DNA from: an uncultured Archangium sp. | Lineage (GTDB): Bacteria; Myxococcota; Myxococcia; Myxococcales; Myxococcaceae | Assembly: GCA_937875615.1 (NCBI GenBank) | Contig: CALNBU010000616.1 | Location: forward strand, 1 to 13,130 | Reading direction: 5' to 3' | DNA: 13,130 bases | Shown here: piece by piece, positions 1 to 8,755 of the stretch | Numbering within the stretch: the stretch's first letter is position 1 | How the letters are laid out: each line of letters starts with the position of its first letter | Position numbers and translations under genes: made by a program | Notes under the pieces: model-generated | The model's input: only the letters and a program-made list of their open reading frames with translations | Told to the model about the DNA's origin: nothing | Databases searched by the model: none

Positions 1-1
1 G

Positions 2-751
2 GTGGTGGAGGCCAGCGCCGAGGAGACCGCTGGCGTCAACGATCGCGTGGAGCTCGCGGAGCGGGCGGAGATCATCCGCGCGCGCATCAACGCGCGCCAC
101 ATGCGGGCCGGAGTGACGCTCCAGCACCCGGCGTCGACCTTCATCGACGAGGGCGTGGAGATCGGCCCCGAGACGGTCATCGGGCCCGGCGTGGCGCTGC
201 AGGGCGACTGCGAGATCGGCGCGGGGGTGTCCATCGGCCACGGCGCGGTGGTCATCCACACCACGGTGGGCGACGGCGCGCAGGTGAAGCCCTACTCGGT
301 GCTGGAATCCTCGGTGGTGGGTCCGAAGTGTCAGGTGGGCCCCTTCGCCCGGCTGCGTCCCGAGAGCGTGCTGGAAGAAGACGTGCACGTCGGCAACTTC
401 GTGGAGACCAAGAAGACGCGGCTGCGGCGCGGCGTGAAGGCCGGGCACCTCGCGTACCTGGGCGACGCGGACGTCGGCGCCGGCAGCAACATCGGCGCGG
501 GCACCATCACCTGCAACTACGACGGCGTGGCCAAGCACGAGACGGTGCTGGGCGAGGGCGTCTTCGTGGGCAGCGACACGCAACTGGTGGCCCCGGTGCG
601 CGTCGGCGACGGCGCCTTCATCGCGGCCGGCTCCACCATCACCGAAGATGTCCCCGCCGGAGCGCTGGCGCTCTCGCGTACGCCGCAGAGCATCAAAGAG
701 GGTTGGGCGGAGCGGCGTAGAAAAGTGCTCGAAGGTCTCAAGAAAGGTTGA
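2..751 (+). CDS. glmU: Bifunctional GlcNAc-1-P uridyltransferase / GlcN-1-P acetyltransferase GlmU, 3' part
   Basis: GlmU acetylates glucosamine-1-phosphate and then couples GlcNAc-1-phosphate to UTP, giving cytoplasmic UDP-GlcNAc for peptidoglycan and surface polysaccharides. The frame is open from the window edge, so the 5' end is missing. The visible 249 codons start just before GVNDR (codons 11-15), which closes the pyrophosphorylase domain, so about the first half is absent. The rest is a left-handed beta-helix of hexapeptide repeats (about codons 45-225) with the acetyltransferase signatures NFVETKK, AGHLAYLGDA and NIGAGTITCNYDG. His149 of the visible part (bases 446-448) aligns with the catalytic His363 of the E. 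coli enzyme. FVGSDTQLVAPV follows, then a short charged tail. The stop lies six bases before glmS, the usual glmU-glmS pairing. The family call is very secure; the true start is outside the window. Confidence 0.97.
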   Translation: MVEASAEETAGVNDRVELAERAEIIRARINARHMRAGVTLQHPASTFIDEGVEIGPETVIGPGVALQGDCEIGAGVSIGHGAVVIHTTVGDGAQVKPYSVLESSVVGPKCQVGPFARLRPESVLEEDVHVGNFVETKKTRLRRGVKAGHLAYLGDADVGAGSNIGAGTITCNYDGVAKHETVLGEGVFVGSDTQLVAPVRVGDGAFIAAGSTITEDVPAGALALSRTPQSIKEGWAERRRKVLEGLKKG

Positions 752-757
752 AACACC

Positions 758-2592
<1,835 letters not shown>

Positions 2593-2593
<1 letters not shown>

Positions 2594-3255
2594 TGCCGCA
2601 CCTCATCTCCGAGCGCAGCGCGCAGGCGCTGCTGGCGCTCTTCCCCACCGCGCAGGGCCGTCCGGACGCGCCGAGCTGGCTGGTGGACCAGCTGGTCGAC
2701 GCGGAGCTGCATCGGCGCGGGATCCCCGACGCCGTCAGCGGCGCCTTCCACGCGCTGGCGCTGAATCAGGGGCAGCTGCTCAAGGAGGAATACGACCTGA
2801 GCGGCCACGGCCACGCCGACGGCTGGGAGCTCGGCGCGGTGCTGGTGGACCCGCTGGAGTTCACCGTCTTCAACATGCGGCACGGCTTCCCCGCCGGCGA
2901 CGCGGCGCTCAAGGGCATGGTGGCCTGCATGAAGACGGCGTGGCCCTCCGCGAAGGTGGTGCGCATCCACACCGATGGCTTCGCGGTGCTGCTGGGGCCG
3001 ACGGCCGACGTGCGCGTCTCGCCCGCGCTGCTCCCGCCGCTGCGCGAGGCCCTCGCCGAGGCCCTGCCGGAGCTGCGGTTCACCTTCGGCCTGCTGGCGC
3101 TCACCGTGGTGGAGCCTCCCAACTGGCAGCTGCTGGGTCCGCTGGTGTGGGCGGAGTGCGAGCGCGCGCTGATGATCGCCCGGCGGCAGCCCACGGAGGC
3201 GCTGCAGGCGCGGCGGGTGGTGTTGAACGGGCGGCTCCCGGACCTCCGCCGCTGA
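2593..3255 (+). CDS. Degenerate GGDEF-domain protein, translationally coupled to glmS
   Basis: This is a 220-residue cytoplasmic protein with no signal peptide or membrane segment. The central stretch, residues 82-135, aligns with the diguanylate cyclase GGDEF fold. DPLEFTVFNMRHGFPAGD (86-103) matches the DxDxFKxxND...GHxxGD block and RIHTDGFAVLL (124-134) matches RYGGDEFAVLL. Key residues are altered: the signature GGDEF reads HTDGF, the second metal Asp is Leu88, the Lys of FK is Thr91 and the Asp of ND is Met95. Only the first Asp (86), Asn94, Gly98 and GD (102-103) remain. No RxxD inhibitory site is present at the expected place. The end (ERALMIARR, 190-198) resembles the closing ALYxAK helix. 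The N-terminal 75 residues match nothing I recognise. Cyclase activity is therefore unlikely; a structural, GTP-binding or regulatory role is inference. The start ATG overlaps the glmS stop (TGATG), which implies translational coupling. The domain call is from motif alignment by eye. Confidence 0.72.
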
Positions 3256-3263
3256 CCCGAGCG

Positions 3264-3280
3264 AGGGCGGTTGACGCCCT
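3264..3280 (+). terminator. Small hairpin after the glmU-glmS-GGDEF genes
   Basis: AGGGCG (3264-3269) and CGCCCT (3275-3280) form a perfect 6-bp stem around a GTTGA loop, starting nine bases after the stop of the degenerate GGDEF gene and ending 26 bases before the aldehyde dehydrogenase ATG. There is no T tract after it (TTCCC), so it is at best a weak intrinsic terminator or an mRNA 3'-end stabiliser. Perfect short stems are common in GC-rich DNA, so the assignment rests mainly on its position. Confidence 0.35.
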
Positions 3281-3291
3281 TCCCGGAGCGC

Positions 3292-3298
3292 GGAAAGG
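3292..3298 (+). promoter_or_regulatory. Ribosome binding site fixing the aldehyde dehydrogenase start
   Basis: GGAAAGG lies eight bases before the ATG at 3307. This favours that ATG over an in-frame TTG at 3271, which sits inside the small hairpin, has no Shine-Dalgarno match close upstream, and would add 12 residues unlike the family N-terminus. Confidence 0.65.
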
Positions 3299-3306
3299 TG
3301 CGCGGC

Positions 3307-4731
3307 ATGCAGGCTCCCAACGAGACGAGTGCTGTTCGCCGTGCCTATGACGTGCTGCGCGCCGCGGCGCAGGAGCAGCCGTGGCTCGACGCCGACGAGC
3401 GGGAGCACCTGCTCAGCCGGGTCATCAAGCTGCTGAAGGCCAACGAGCAGGCCATCGTCGACGCCATCGCCGCCGACTTCGGTGGGCGGGTACGGCTGGA
3501 GACGCTCACCGCCGACGTGATGGTCCCGCTCGACGGGGCCCGTTACGCCCGGGCGCACCTCCGCGAGTGGATGCAGCGCCGCCCGGTGGCGCCCAACCCG
3601 TTGTTTCTCCCGTCGAACGCGTGGGTCGAGCCGCAGCCGCTGGGCGTGGTGGGCATCATCTCTCCGTGGAACTACCCGATGGCGCTCGCCATCGGGCCCA
3701 TGGTGGCGGCCTTCGCGGCGGGCAACCGGGTGCTGCTCAAGCCCTCGGAGCTGACGCCGACGGTGTCGGCGTTGCTGGTGAAGGCCATCGCCGAGCACTT
3801 CGACCCCGACGAGGTGACGGTGGTGGAGGGCGGACCCGAGGTGGCGAAGGAGGTCACCGCGCTGCCGCTGGACCATCTGCTCTTCACCGGCTCGACGGCG
3901 GTGGGCCGGCACGTGGCGCGCGCGGCGGCCGAGAACCTGGTGCCCACCACGCTGGAGCTGGGCGGCAAGTCTCCGGCGGTGGTGCACTACAGCTACGACG
4001 TGGAGCGCGCGGCGCGGCGCATCGCGGTGGGGAAGACCTTCAACGCAGGGCAGACCTGCATCGCCCCCGACTACGTGCTGGTGCAGAAGGAGCGGGCGGG
4101 CGCGTTCGTGGAGTCGCTGAAGGCGGCGCTGGTGAAGCAGCACCCGGCTGGTGAGGGCTTCACCTCCATGGCGAGCGAGAAGGGCCGCGCGCGCATGGAG
4201 GCGCTGCTGGCCGACGCGAAGAAGAAGGGCGCCACGGTCATCGAGACCTTCCCGGCGAAGAGCGGGACGCGGGCCTTCGGGCCGGTCATCCTCACCGGGG
4301 TCACCGACCAGATGCTGGTGATGCAGGAGGAGATCTTCGGCCCGATTCTCCCCGTGGAGACCTACGCGAAGGTGGAAGACGCCTTCGCGCGGATCAACGG
4401 TCGTCCGCGGCCGTTGGCGTTCTATTACTTCGACGATGATCAGGATCGCATCGACGACGCGCTCCGCCGGGTGACGTCGGGCGGCGTGGTCATCAACGAC
4501 ACCCTCGTGCACTTCGCGCAGGAAGAGCTGCCCTTCGGCGGCGTGGGCCAGAGCGGCATGGGCGCGTACCACGGGGTGCGCGGCTTCGAGACCCTGAGCC
4601 ACCTGCGCGCGGTGCTGCAGGTGAGCCGGGCCAGCCCGGCCTACAACCTGCTCAAGCCGCCCTTCGGGACGCTGGTGACGAAGTCGGTGGAGTTGCTCAT
4701 CCGCGGCGTCTCGGCGCTCACTCGCCGGTAG
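3307..4731 (+). CDS. NAD(P)-dependent aldehyde dehydrogenase, coniferyl-aldehyde/class 3 type
   Basis: This enzyme should oxidise an aldehyde to the carboxylic acid with NAD(P)+. The 474-residue product has the whole ALDH core. SPWNYP (119-124) includes the oxyanion-hole Asn122, FTGST lies in the cofactor-binding region, LELGGKSP carries the general base Glu217, and NAGQTC carries the nucleophile Cys251. The 34-residue Glu-Cys spacing is normal. EEIFGPILPV (from 341) and LPFGGVGQSGMGAYHG close the catalytic domain. The short length, the NAGQTCIAPDY wording and the GMGAYHG end are typical of class 3 ALDHs and bacterial coniferyl aldehyde dehydrogenases. The substrate cannot be read from sequence; fatty or aromatic aldehydes are both plausible. 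The C-terminal 30 residues are fairly hydrophobic, as in membrane-associated class 3 enzymes, but I see no clear transmembrane helix. It follows the glmS cluster by 51 bases and has no obvious functional tie to it. It ends six bases from a convergent gene. Confidence 0.93.
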   Translation: MQAPNETSAVRRAYDVLRAAAQEQPWLDADEREHLLSRVIKLLKANEQAIVDAIAADFGGRVRLETLTADVMVPLDGARYARAHLREWMQRRPVAPNPLFLPSNAWVEPQPLGVVGIISPWNYPMALAIGPMVAAFAAGNRVLLKPSELTPTVSALLVKAIAEHFDPDEVTVVEGGPEVAKEVTALPLDHLLFTGSTAVGRHVARAAAENLVPTTLELGGKSPAVVHYSYDVERAARRIAVGKTFNAGQTCIAPDYVLVQKERAGAFVESLKAALVKQHPAGEGFTSMASEKGRARMEALLADAKKKGATVIETFPAKSGTRAFGPVILTGVTDQMLVMQEEIFGPILPVETYAKVEDAFARINGRPRPLAFYYFDDDQDRIDDALRRVTSGGVVINDTLVHFAQEELPFGGVGQSGMGAYHGVRGFETLSHLRAVLQVSRASPAYNLLKPPFGTLVTKSVELLIRGVSALTRR

Positions 4732-4737
4732 GCGCCG
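4712..4737. terminator. Possible shared hairpin between convergent genes
   Basis: CGGCGC (4712-4717) pairs perfectly with GCGCCG (4732-4737) across a 14-base loop. A competing 5-bp stem exists inside (CGGCG 4712-4716 with CGCCG 4723-4727). The element spans the last codons of the aldehyde dehydrogenase and the six-base gap before the stop of the convergent lipoprotein gene, where a bidirectional terminator would be expected. No T tract is visible on either strand. Confidence 0.3.
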
Positions 4738-5418
4738 CTACTCGTAGATGAACGTCACGGTGTCGAAGCGCGCCTGCCAGCCCGCACCCGCATCGGCGAG
4801 GCCGAGGGTGAAGGTGGCCGAGGGGAGCGCGCCGGCGTCGGGGATGGGCTCCCGCGAGACGACGGGCGTGCTGCCGACGGTGAAGTTGATGTAGCGGGTC
4901 CCGCCGTCGTGCAGGACGTCGAGCCGCACCGAGTTCCAGTTGCCAGAAGAGAGGGTGGTCTCACCCAGCGCCTGCCCGTCGGCCACCACCGAGAGCGCCT
5001 CGTTGGCGTCGAGCCAGAGGCTGTAGTGGTGCGCGCCGTTCCCGATGGACAGGACCTCCGCCGCGCCGGTGGTCGGCTTCTCGTCGACCCGCAGCTGCAC
5101 GAAGGTCTTGAAGGTCTGGCGTGCGTCGGTGCCCGGCGCGGACAGGGTGACGACGGCGTTCTCTTCGGTCGTCTGCATCACCACGGAGCGGGGCATGGTG
5201 GTGAAGGCGGAGTCGTCGAGGCGCGCCTGACCGCCGAGGTTGTGCGCCGTGGCGAAGGCTCCGGGGAGCGGAGCTCCGTCGAAGTCCTCACAGAACTCCA
5301 GCTTCGGGCGACCGAAGCAGAAGGTGTTGGTGACAGTGGTGCCGGCGTCGCCGGCGTCGGCCTCGGAAGGAGGCACGTCGCAGGCGACGCACAGCAAGAG
5401 CAGCGGGAGGTACTTCAC
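4738..5418 (-). CDS. Predicted lipoprotein, LamG-like (concanavalin-type) domain suspected
   Basis: I do not recognise a named gene. With the GTG start at 5418 the product has 226 residues and begins MKYLPLLLLCVAC, a very short lipoprotein signal with Cys13 as the lipidated residue. The lipobox CVAC is imperfect because Cys rather than Leu sits at -3. An Asp follows at +2, which in E. coli would favour inner-membrane retention. A short D/A/G-rich linker leads to FCFGRPKLEFCEDFDG (33-48), where Cys34 and Cys43 could form a disulphide. The rest is beta-rich, with alternating polar and hydrophobic residues (HHYSLWLD, NWNSVRLDVLHDG, FTLGLADAG). This resembles LamG/concanavalin-like secreted domains of myxobacteria; that fold is a guess. 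The GTG overlaps the upstream stop by four bases (GTGA), a typical coupled start. An in-frame GTG at 5430 is possible but has GGAG only two bases away. The partner gene is also a lipoprotein, so both probably act in the envelope. Confidence 0.75.
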   Translation of the reverse strand: MKYLPLLLLCVACDVPPSEADAGDAGTTVTNTFCFGRPKLEFCEDFDGAPLPGAFATAHNLGGQARLDDSAFTTMPRSVVMQTTEENAVVTLSAPGTDARQTFKTFVQLRVDEKPTTGAAEVLSIGNGAHHYSLWLDANEALSVVADGQALGETTLSSGNWNSVRLDVLHDGGTRYINFTVGSTPVVSREPIPDAGALPSATFTLGLADAGAGWQARFDTVTFIYE

Positions 5419-5990
5419 TTGCGACGCCACATCTCCACGCCGATGGCGGTGAACTCCAGGATGGTGACGCTGCCGTCAGCTTCCTTGTTGCTGAAGGTGT
5501 AGCCCTCGGACTCGTAGTGCGCGACCTCCGACGAGGTGAGCCTGGTGATCTGCACCTGGCCCTGGAAGCGCACGTCGGCGCTGCGCGAGTCGAGCGGGAC
5601 GAAGAAGCTGTAGTCCTTGAAGCGCACCGTCATCGACTGGCTGCTCGCGTCCAGCGAGGAGCGGACCTCCATCCAGCAGCCGCGGGCCTGGCACGAGGCG
5701 CGCACCACGCCGCGGGTCTCCACGATGCGGCCGGCGGCCGAATCGGGGTTCGCGACCAGGGTGTCGAAGTTGACGTAGTCCACGTCGGTGAAGCGCGAGT
5801 AGTTCCAGGGGAAGAGCTCCGGCCCCTCTTCAGGCACGGGGAGATCGGGCACCTCTTCGGGAGTGCAGCTCTCGCAGGGAACAGTGGGCTGCGGGTTCAA
5901 CGGGACAGTGGGCGTGTCCTTGACCTCCTCGACACCACACGCGCTCACGGCCAGCACGACGAACAGCGACTTCGCGGAGAGAGAGTTCAT
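5415..5990 (-). CDS. Predicted lipoprotein with DUF4920-like domain
   Basis: This 191-residue exported protein has an N-terminal signal ending VSAC, a good lipobox with Cys18 as the lipid site. A proline- and glutamate-rich linker (25-60) follows and contains a CESC pair (Cys39, Cys42). The folded part, about 70-185, carries the pattern I associate with DUF4920: GRIVETRGVVRASCQARGCW (87-106), then FKDYSFFVPLDSRSADVRFQ, and a closing strand rich in Val and Ile. Cys100 and Cys105 in the SCQARGCWM motif are the family's characteristic pair. Family function is not established; a beta-barrel of the OB type with a metal or disulphide at that pair is my inference. The gene is first of a two-gene minus-strand unit and diverges from the imelysin-like gene only 39 bases away. 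There is no clear Shine-Dalgarno sequence before the ATG; the start was chosen for the signal peptide. Confidence 0.72.
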   Translation of the reverse strand: MNSLSAKSLFVVLAVSACGVEEVKDTPTVPLNPQPTVPCESCTPEEVPDLPVPEEGPELFPWNYSRFTDVDYVNFDTLVANPDSAAGRIVETRGVVRASCQARGCWMEVRSSLDASSQSMTVRFKDYSFFVPLDSRSADVRFQGQVQITRLTSSEVAHYESEGYTFSNKEADGSVTILEFTAIGVEMWRRK

Positions 5991-6029
5991 GGGTCAGGGC
6001 AGTTATTGATTTTGATCCTCACTGTCAAT
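5991..6029. promoter_or_regulatory. Short AT-rich divergent regulatory region
   Basis: These 39 bases separate two divergent lipoprotein genes and must hold parts of the signals for both. They contain TTGATTTTGATCC (6006-6018), clearly AT-rich against its surroundings. ATTGA (6005-6009) and TCAAT (6025-6029) form an inverted repeat with 15 bases between arms. The gap is too small for two complete independent promoters, so the promoters probably overlap, or one reaches into the opposing gene. Imelysins are often iron-regulated, so a Fur-type site is a reasonable hypothesis, but no standard Fur consensus is present. Confidence 0.4.
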
Positions 6030-7169
6030 ATGCCGGCCAGCGTGCGGATGTTCTCCATGGTGTGGTTGCTTCTGGCGGCGTGCAGTTCGCCTCCGACGAG
6101 GCCCTCTGAGTCCGAGCAGCGGGGCAAGGTATTGGCGCAGAGCGCGCGGTGCATCGAGGCCGAGTTCGTCCGGTTCACGGAGCGCACCTCCGCGCTGGTG
6201 GCGTCCTTCGACGCCGATGATCCGGAGGCCGCCCGGGTGGCCTTCGCCGGGGCGATGACGCAGTGGGAGCTGCTGGAGGCGCTGCAGGTGGGGCCGGCGG
6301 CGTTGGCGCTGCTGCCCGGCGGAGAGGGCCTGCGCGACACCGTGTACGCGTGGCCGCTGGTCACCCGCTGCGCGTTGGAGGAGGCGCTGGTGGCGAAGAG
6401 CTGGGAGGCGGGTATCGAGACCCTGCTGGTCAACCGCAAGACGCTCGCGGCGCTCGACTACCTCCTGTTCGAGACGGGGACGCAGACGGCGTGCGCCGAG
6501 GACGCGTCCATCGTGGCCTCCGGGGCCTGGGCTGCGCTGTCGGCCGAGGAGCTTGCCGCGCGTCGTCGCGCCTTCGCGCAGGCGGTGTCGACCGACGTGC
6601 ACGCGCGGGCGGTGGCGCTCACCGCCAGGTGGAAGGACGGCTTCACCACGACGCTGGCGGAGCCCGGCAGCAACAACCGCGTGTTCATGAGCCAGCGCAC
6701 CGCGCTCAACAGCCTCAGCGACGCGCTCTTCTACCTCGATGGGCCGGTGAAGGACGTGAAGCTGGCCGCCCCGCTGGGCCTCGCCGCGGGGAGCTGCCAG
6801 AACCCGCCCTGCGCGGAGTTGCTGGAGTTCCAGCACGCGGAGCTCAACACCGTGGCGCTGCGCGCGAACCTGGCCGGCTTCGCCAGGCTGTTCCATGGGT
6901 GCGAAGAGGGCGTGAAGGGGCAGGGCTTTGACAGCCTGTTGGTCGCCGTCAACGCCACGGAGCTCGAGGCGCACATGAGCGCCGATCTGGCGACGCTGCG
7001 CGCGTCGCTTGAGGCGGCCCCCGAGCTGCGCACCGCGCTCCAGGCGGAGCCCGCCACCGCACGGAGGATCTACGACGAGGTGAAGGGCGTGACCGACCTG
7101 CTCAAGACGGAGTTCATCACCGTGCTCGACCTGGAGATCCCCACCAGCCTCGAGGGCGACAACGACTGA
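6030..7169 (+). CDS. Imelysin-family (peptidase M75-like) lipoprotein
   Basis: The 379-residue envelope protein starts MPASVRMFSMVWLLLAAC, giving a clean LAAC lipobox with lipid Cys18. ATGs at 6048 and 6057 are in frame, but only the 6030 start supplies the basic n-region residue (Arg6). The mature part is nearly all alpha-helical, as expected for the imelysin fold. LRDTVYAWPLVTRC (101-114) matches the family block around 'R..I..WP...RC', and LAALDYLLF (139-147) matches the second block that in many members reads GxHxxExLLW. Here the His and Glu positions are Ala141 and Asp143, so the putative metal motif GxHxxE is absent. This places it with the 'GLxALEYLLF' type rather than EfeO-like iron proteins. 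RTALNSLSDALFYLDG belongs to the second helical half. Imelysins are linked to iron uptake in several bacteria; the ligand here is unknown. No good ribosome binding site is visible. The gene diverges from the DUF4920-like lipoprotein and converges on the AAA ATPase gene. Confidence 0.85.
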   Translation: MPASVRMFSMVWLLLAACSSPPTRPSESEQRGKVLAQSARCIEAEFVRFTERTSALVASFDADDPEAARVAFAGAMTQWELLEALQVGPAALALLPGGEGLRDTVYAWPLVTRCALEEALVAKSWEAGIETLLVNRKTLAALDYLLFETGTQTACAEDASIVASGAWAALSAEELAARRRAFAQAVSTDVHARAVALTARWKDGFTTTLAEPGSNNRVFMSQRTALNSLSDALFYLDGPVKDVKLAAPLGLAAGSCQNPPCAELLEFQHAELNTVALRANLAGFARLFHGCEEGVKGQGFDSLLVAVNATELEAHMSADLATLRASLEAAPELRTALQAEPATARRIYDEVKGVTDLLKTEFITVLDLEIPTSLEGDND

Positions 7170-7175
7170 CGGTGG

Positions 7176-8678
7176 TCACGACGCCGGCCGGGTTCGGGTG
7201 CGGGCCCAGTTGCGCAGCGTCGTCACCTCCTCGGCCATGGTGACGGCCAGCGGCGGCGTCTCCTTCGCGGCGTTCAGCAGGTGTTCGCCGTTCAGCTCCA
7301 CGCCGTCGGCGAAGGCGTCGTAGAGCCCGGACACCACCAGCTGCTCCAGCTCGGCGCCGGAGAAATTCTCGGTGAGCTTCGCCACCGCGGGGATGGGGAA
7401 GTTGGCGGGGTCCCTGCGGCGCTTCGAGAGCTGCAGCGAGAGGATGCTGGCGCGCTCCTCCTCGGTGGGCAGATCCACGAAGAAGATCTCATCGAAGCGG
7501 CCCTTGCGCAGCAGCTCGGGCGGCAGCGCCGCGATGCGGTTGGCGGTGGCCACCACGAACACCGGCGCGGTCTTCTCCTGCAGCCAGGTCAAGAGCGTCC
7601 CCAGCACGCGGGCGGCGACGCCGGTGTCGTTGGCGCCCCCGCCGCTCCCCGCCAGCCCCTTCTCGATCTCGTCGATCCACAGCACCACCGGAGAGAGGCT
7701 CTCCACGGTCTGGATAGCCTTGCGGAGGTTCTCTTCAGAGCTGCCGACCAGCCCGGAGAAGATGCGGCCCATGTCGAGGCGCACCAGCGGCAGCCGCCAG
7801 CTGGCGGCGATGGCCCGGGCGGTGAGGCTCTTGCCGCAGCCCTGCACCCCGAGCAGCAGCAGCCCCCTGGGGGCGGGGAGCCCGAAGGCGCGCGCCTTGT
7901 CGGAGAACGCGCCCTGTCGCCGCTCCAGCCAGCGCTTGAGATGTCGGAGGCCGCCGACGTCGGAGAGCGACTGCTGGGCGGGGCTGTATTCGAGCAGCCC
8001 CGACTTGCGCACCACCTGGCTCTTCTCGTCGAGGATGAGCTGCAGGTCGCTGCCGTCGAGGCGGTTGTCGCGGGCGATGGCCTTGGCGAAGGCGTTCTCG
8101 GCCTCCAGCAGGGTGAGCCCATGGGCCGCGCCCACCAGCTGCTCCGCCTGCTCGCCGGTGAGCTCCACCGAGGCCTTCCGATGCCTGGTCACCACCCGCG
8201 CGATCTCCCGCAGCAGCGTCATCAGGTCCGCCTGGGTCGGCAGCGGTACGTCGACCACCGAGACGTCCTTCTCGAGCTCCTCCGGGAGCGTCAGCACCGG
8301 CGCGACGATGATGATGGTGGTGAAGGCGGTCTTGAGCGCCATGCCCGCCTCGCGCAGCGCGCGCACCACGTGCGGCTCGTCGAGGTAGCGGTGGAAGTCC
8401 TTGAGCAGCACCAGCGAGGGGTTGGGCAGCTTCGGTATCTGGAGCAGCGCCCGCGCCGGATCACCGGTGTCGTCGGCGGGGGGACCGCGCAGCTTCCCGT
8501 TGAAGGTGCGCAGGCCCCGCGTGACGGTCCACTCCACCAGCTCCTTGCCGTGGGTGCGCGCCAGCTCGCCCAGGAGCTTCTCCACGCGCTCTTCCTCGTA
8601 GGTGACGAGGTACAGCAGCGTGTAGCGGGCGCGGATCTGGGTGTCGATTTCCCTGAGAAAGTCGGGCTGGTCGCTCAT
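7176..8678 (-). CDS. AAA-family ATPase, Ycf46-like
   Basis: The 500-residue cytoplasmic protein has an N-terminal region (about 1-235) with the Ycf46 style (IRARYTLLYLVTYEEERVEK near the start, then LVLLKDFHRYL, which resembles an inactive P-loop fold), followed by a complete AAA module. GVQGCGKS (277-284) is Walker A. VVLWIDEIEK is Walker B with Asp336 and Glu337. VATAN carries the sensor 1 Asn380, and ELLRKGRFDE carries candidate arginine fingers Arg391 and Arg394. A helical lid with FSGAELEQLV follows. All catalytic residues are intact, so ATP-driven hexameric remodelling is likely. Ycf46-type proteins are conserved in cyanobacteria and plastids and occur widely in bacteria; client and role are poorly known. 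I chose ATG 8678 (MSDQPDF) over the in-frame GTG 8687; neither has a strong ribosome binding site. It follows rpsD on the same strand, with a hairpin between them, and its stop is six bases from the convergent imelysin stop. Confidence 0.9.
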   Translation of the reverse strand: MSDQPDFLREIDTQIRARYTLLYLVTYEEERVEKLLGELARTHGKELVEWTVTRGLRTFNGKLRGPPADDTGDPARALLQIPKLPNPSLVLLKDFHRYLDEPHVVRALREAGMALKTAFTTIIIVAPVLTLPEELEKDVSVVDVPLPTQADLMTLLREIARVVTRHRKASVELTGEQAEQLVGAAHGLTLLEAENAFAKAIARDNRLDGSDLQLILDEKSQVVRKSGLLEYSPAQQSLSDVGGLRHLKRWLERRQGAFSDKARAFGLPAPRGLLLLGVQGCGKSLTARAIAASWRLPLVRLDMGRIFSGLVGSSEENLRKAIQTVESLSPVVLWIDEIEKGLAGSGGGANDTGVAARVLGTLLTWLQEKTAPVFVVATANRIAALPPELLRKGRFDEIFFVDLPTEEERASILSLQLSKRRRDPANFPIPAVAKLTENFSGAELEQLVVSGLYDAFADGVELNGEHLLNAAKETPPLAVTMAEEVTTLRNWARTRTRPAS

Positions 8679-8710
8679 GAGCGACACAGGCTACCAGCGA
8701 AGCGTCGTCC

Positions 8711-8740
8711 CGCAGCGCCGCCGGTATCGGTGGCGCTGCG
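8711..8740 (-). terminator. Strong GC hairpin after rpsD
   Basis: CGCAGCGCC (8711-8719) and GGCGCTGCG (8732-8740) are perfect reverse complements. Three more inner pairs (8721-8723 with 8728-8730) form after one non-Watson-Crick position, leaving a four-base loop. In the minus-strand transcript the hairpin begins 16 bases after the rpsD stop. It ends about 32 bases before the ATPase ATG. No U tract follows, so it may be a partial terminator or attenuator, or an mRNA-processing or stability element, rather than a classic intrinsic terminator. It is the best stem-loop I found in the window. Confidence 0.55.
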
Positions 8741-8755
8741 AGGCGGTCATCGTCG

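Noticed and set aside
3271..3306. TTG start giving a 12-residue longer aldehyde dehydrogenase
   Set aside because: It lies in the hairpin loop/stem with no close ribosome binding site, whereas ATG 3307 has GGAAAGG eight bases upstream.
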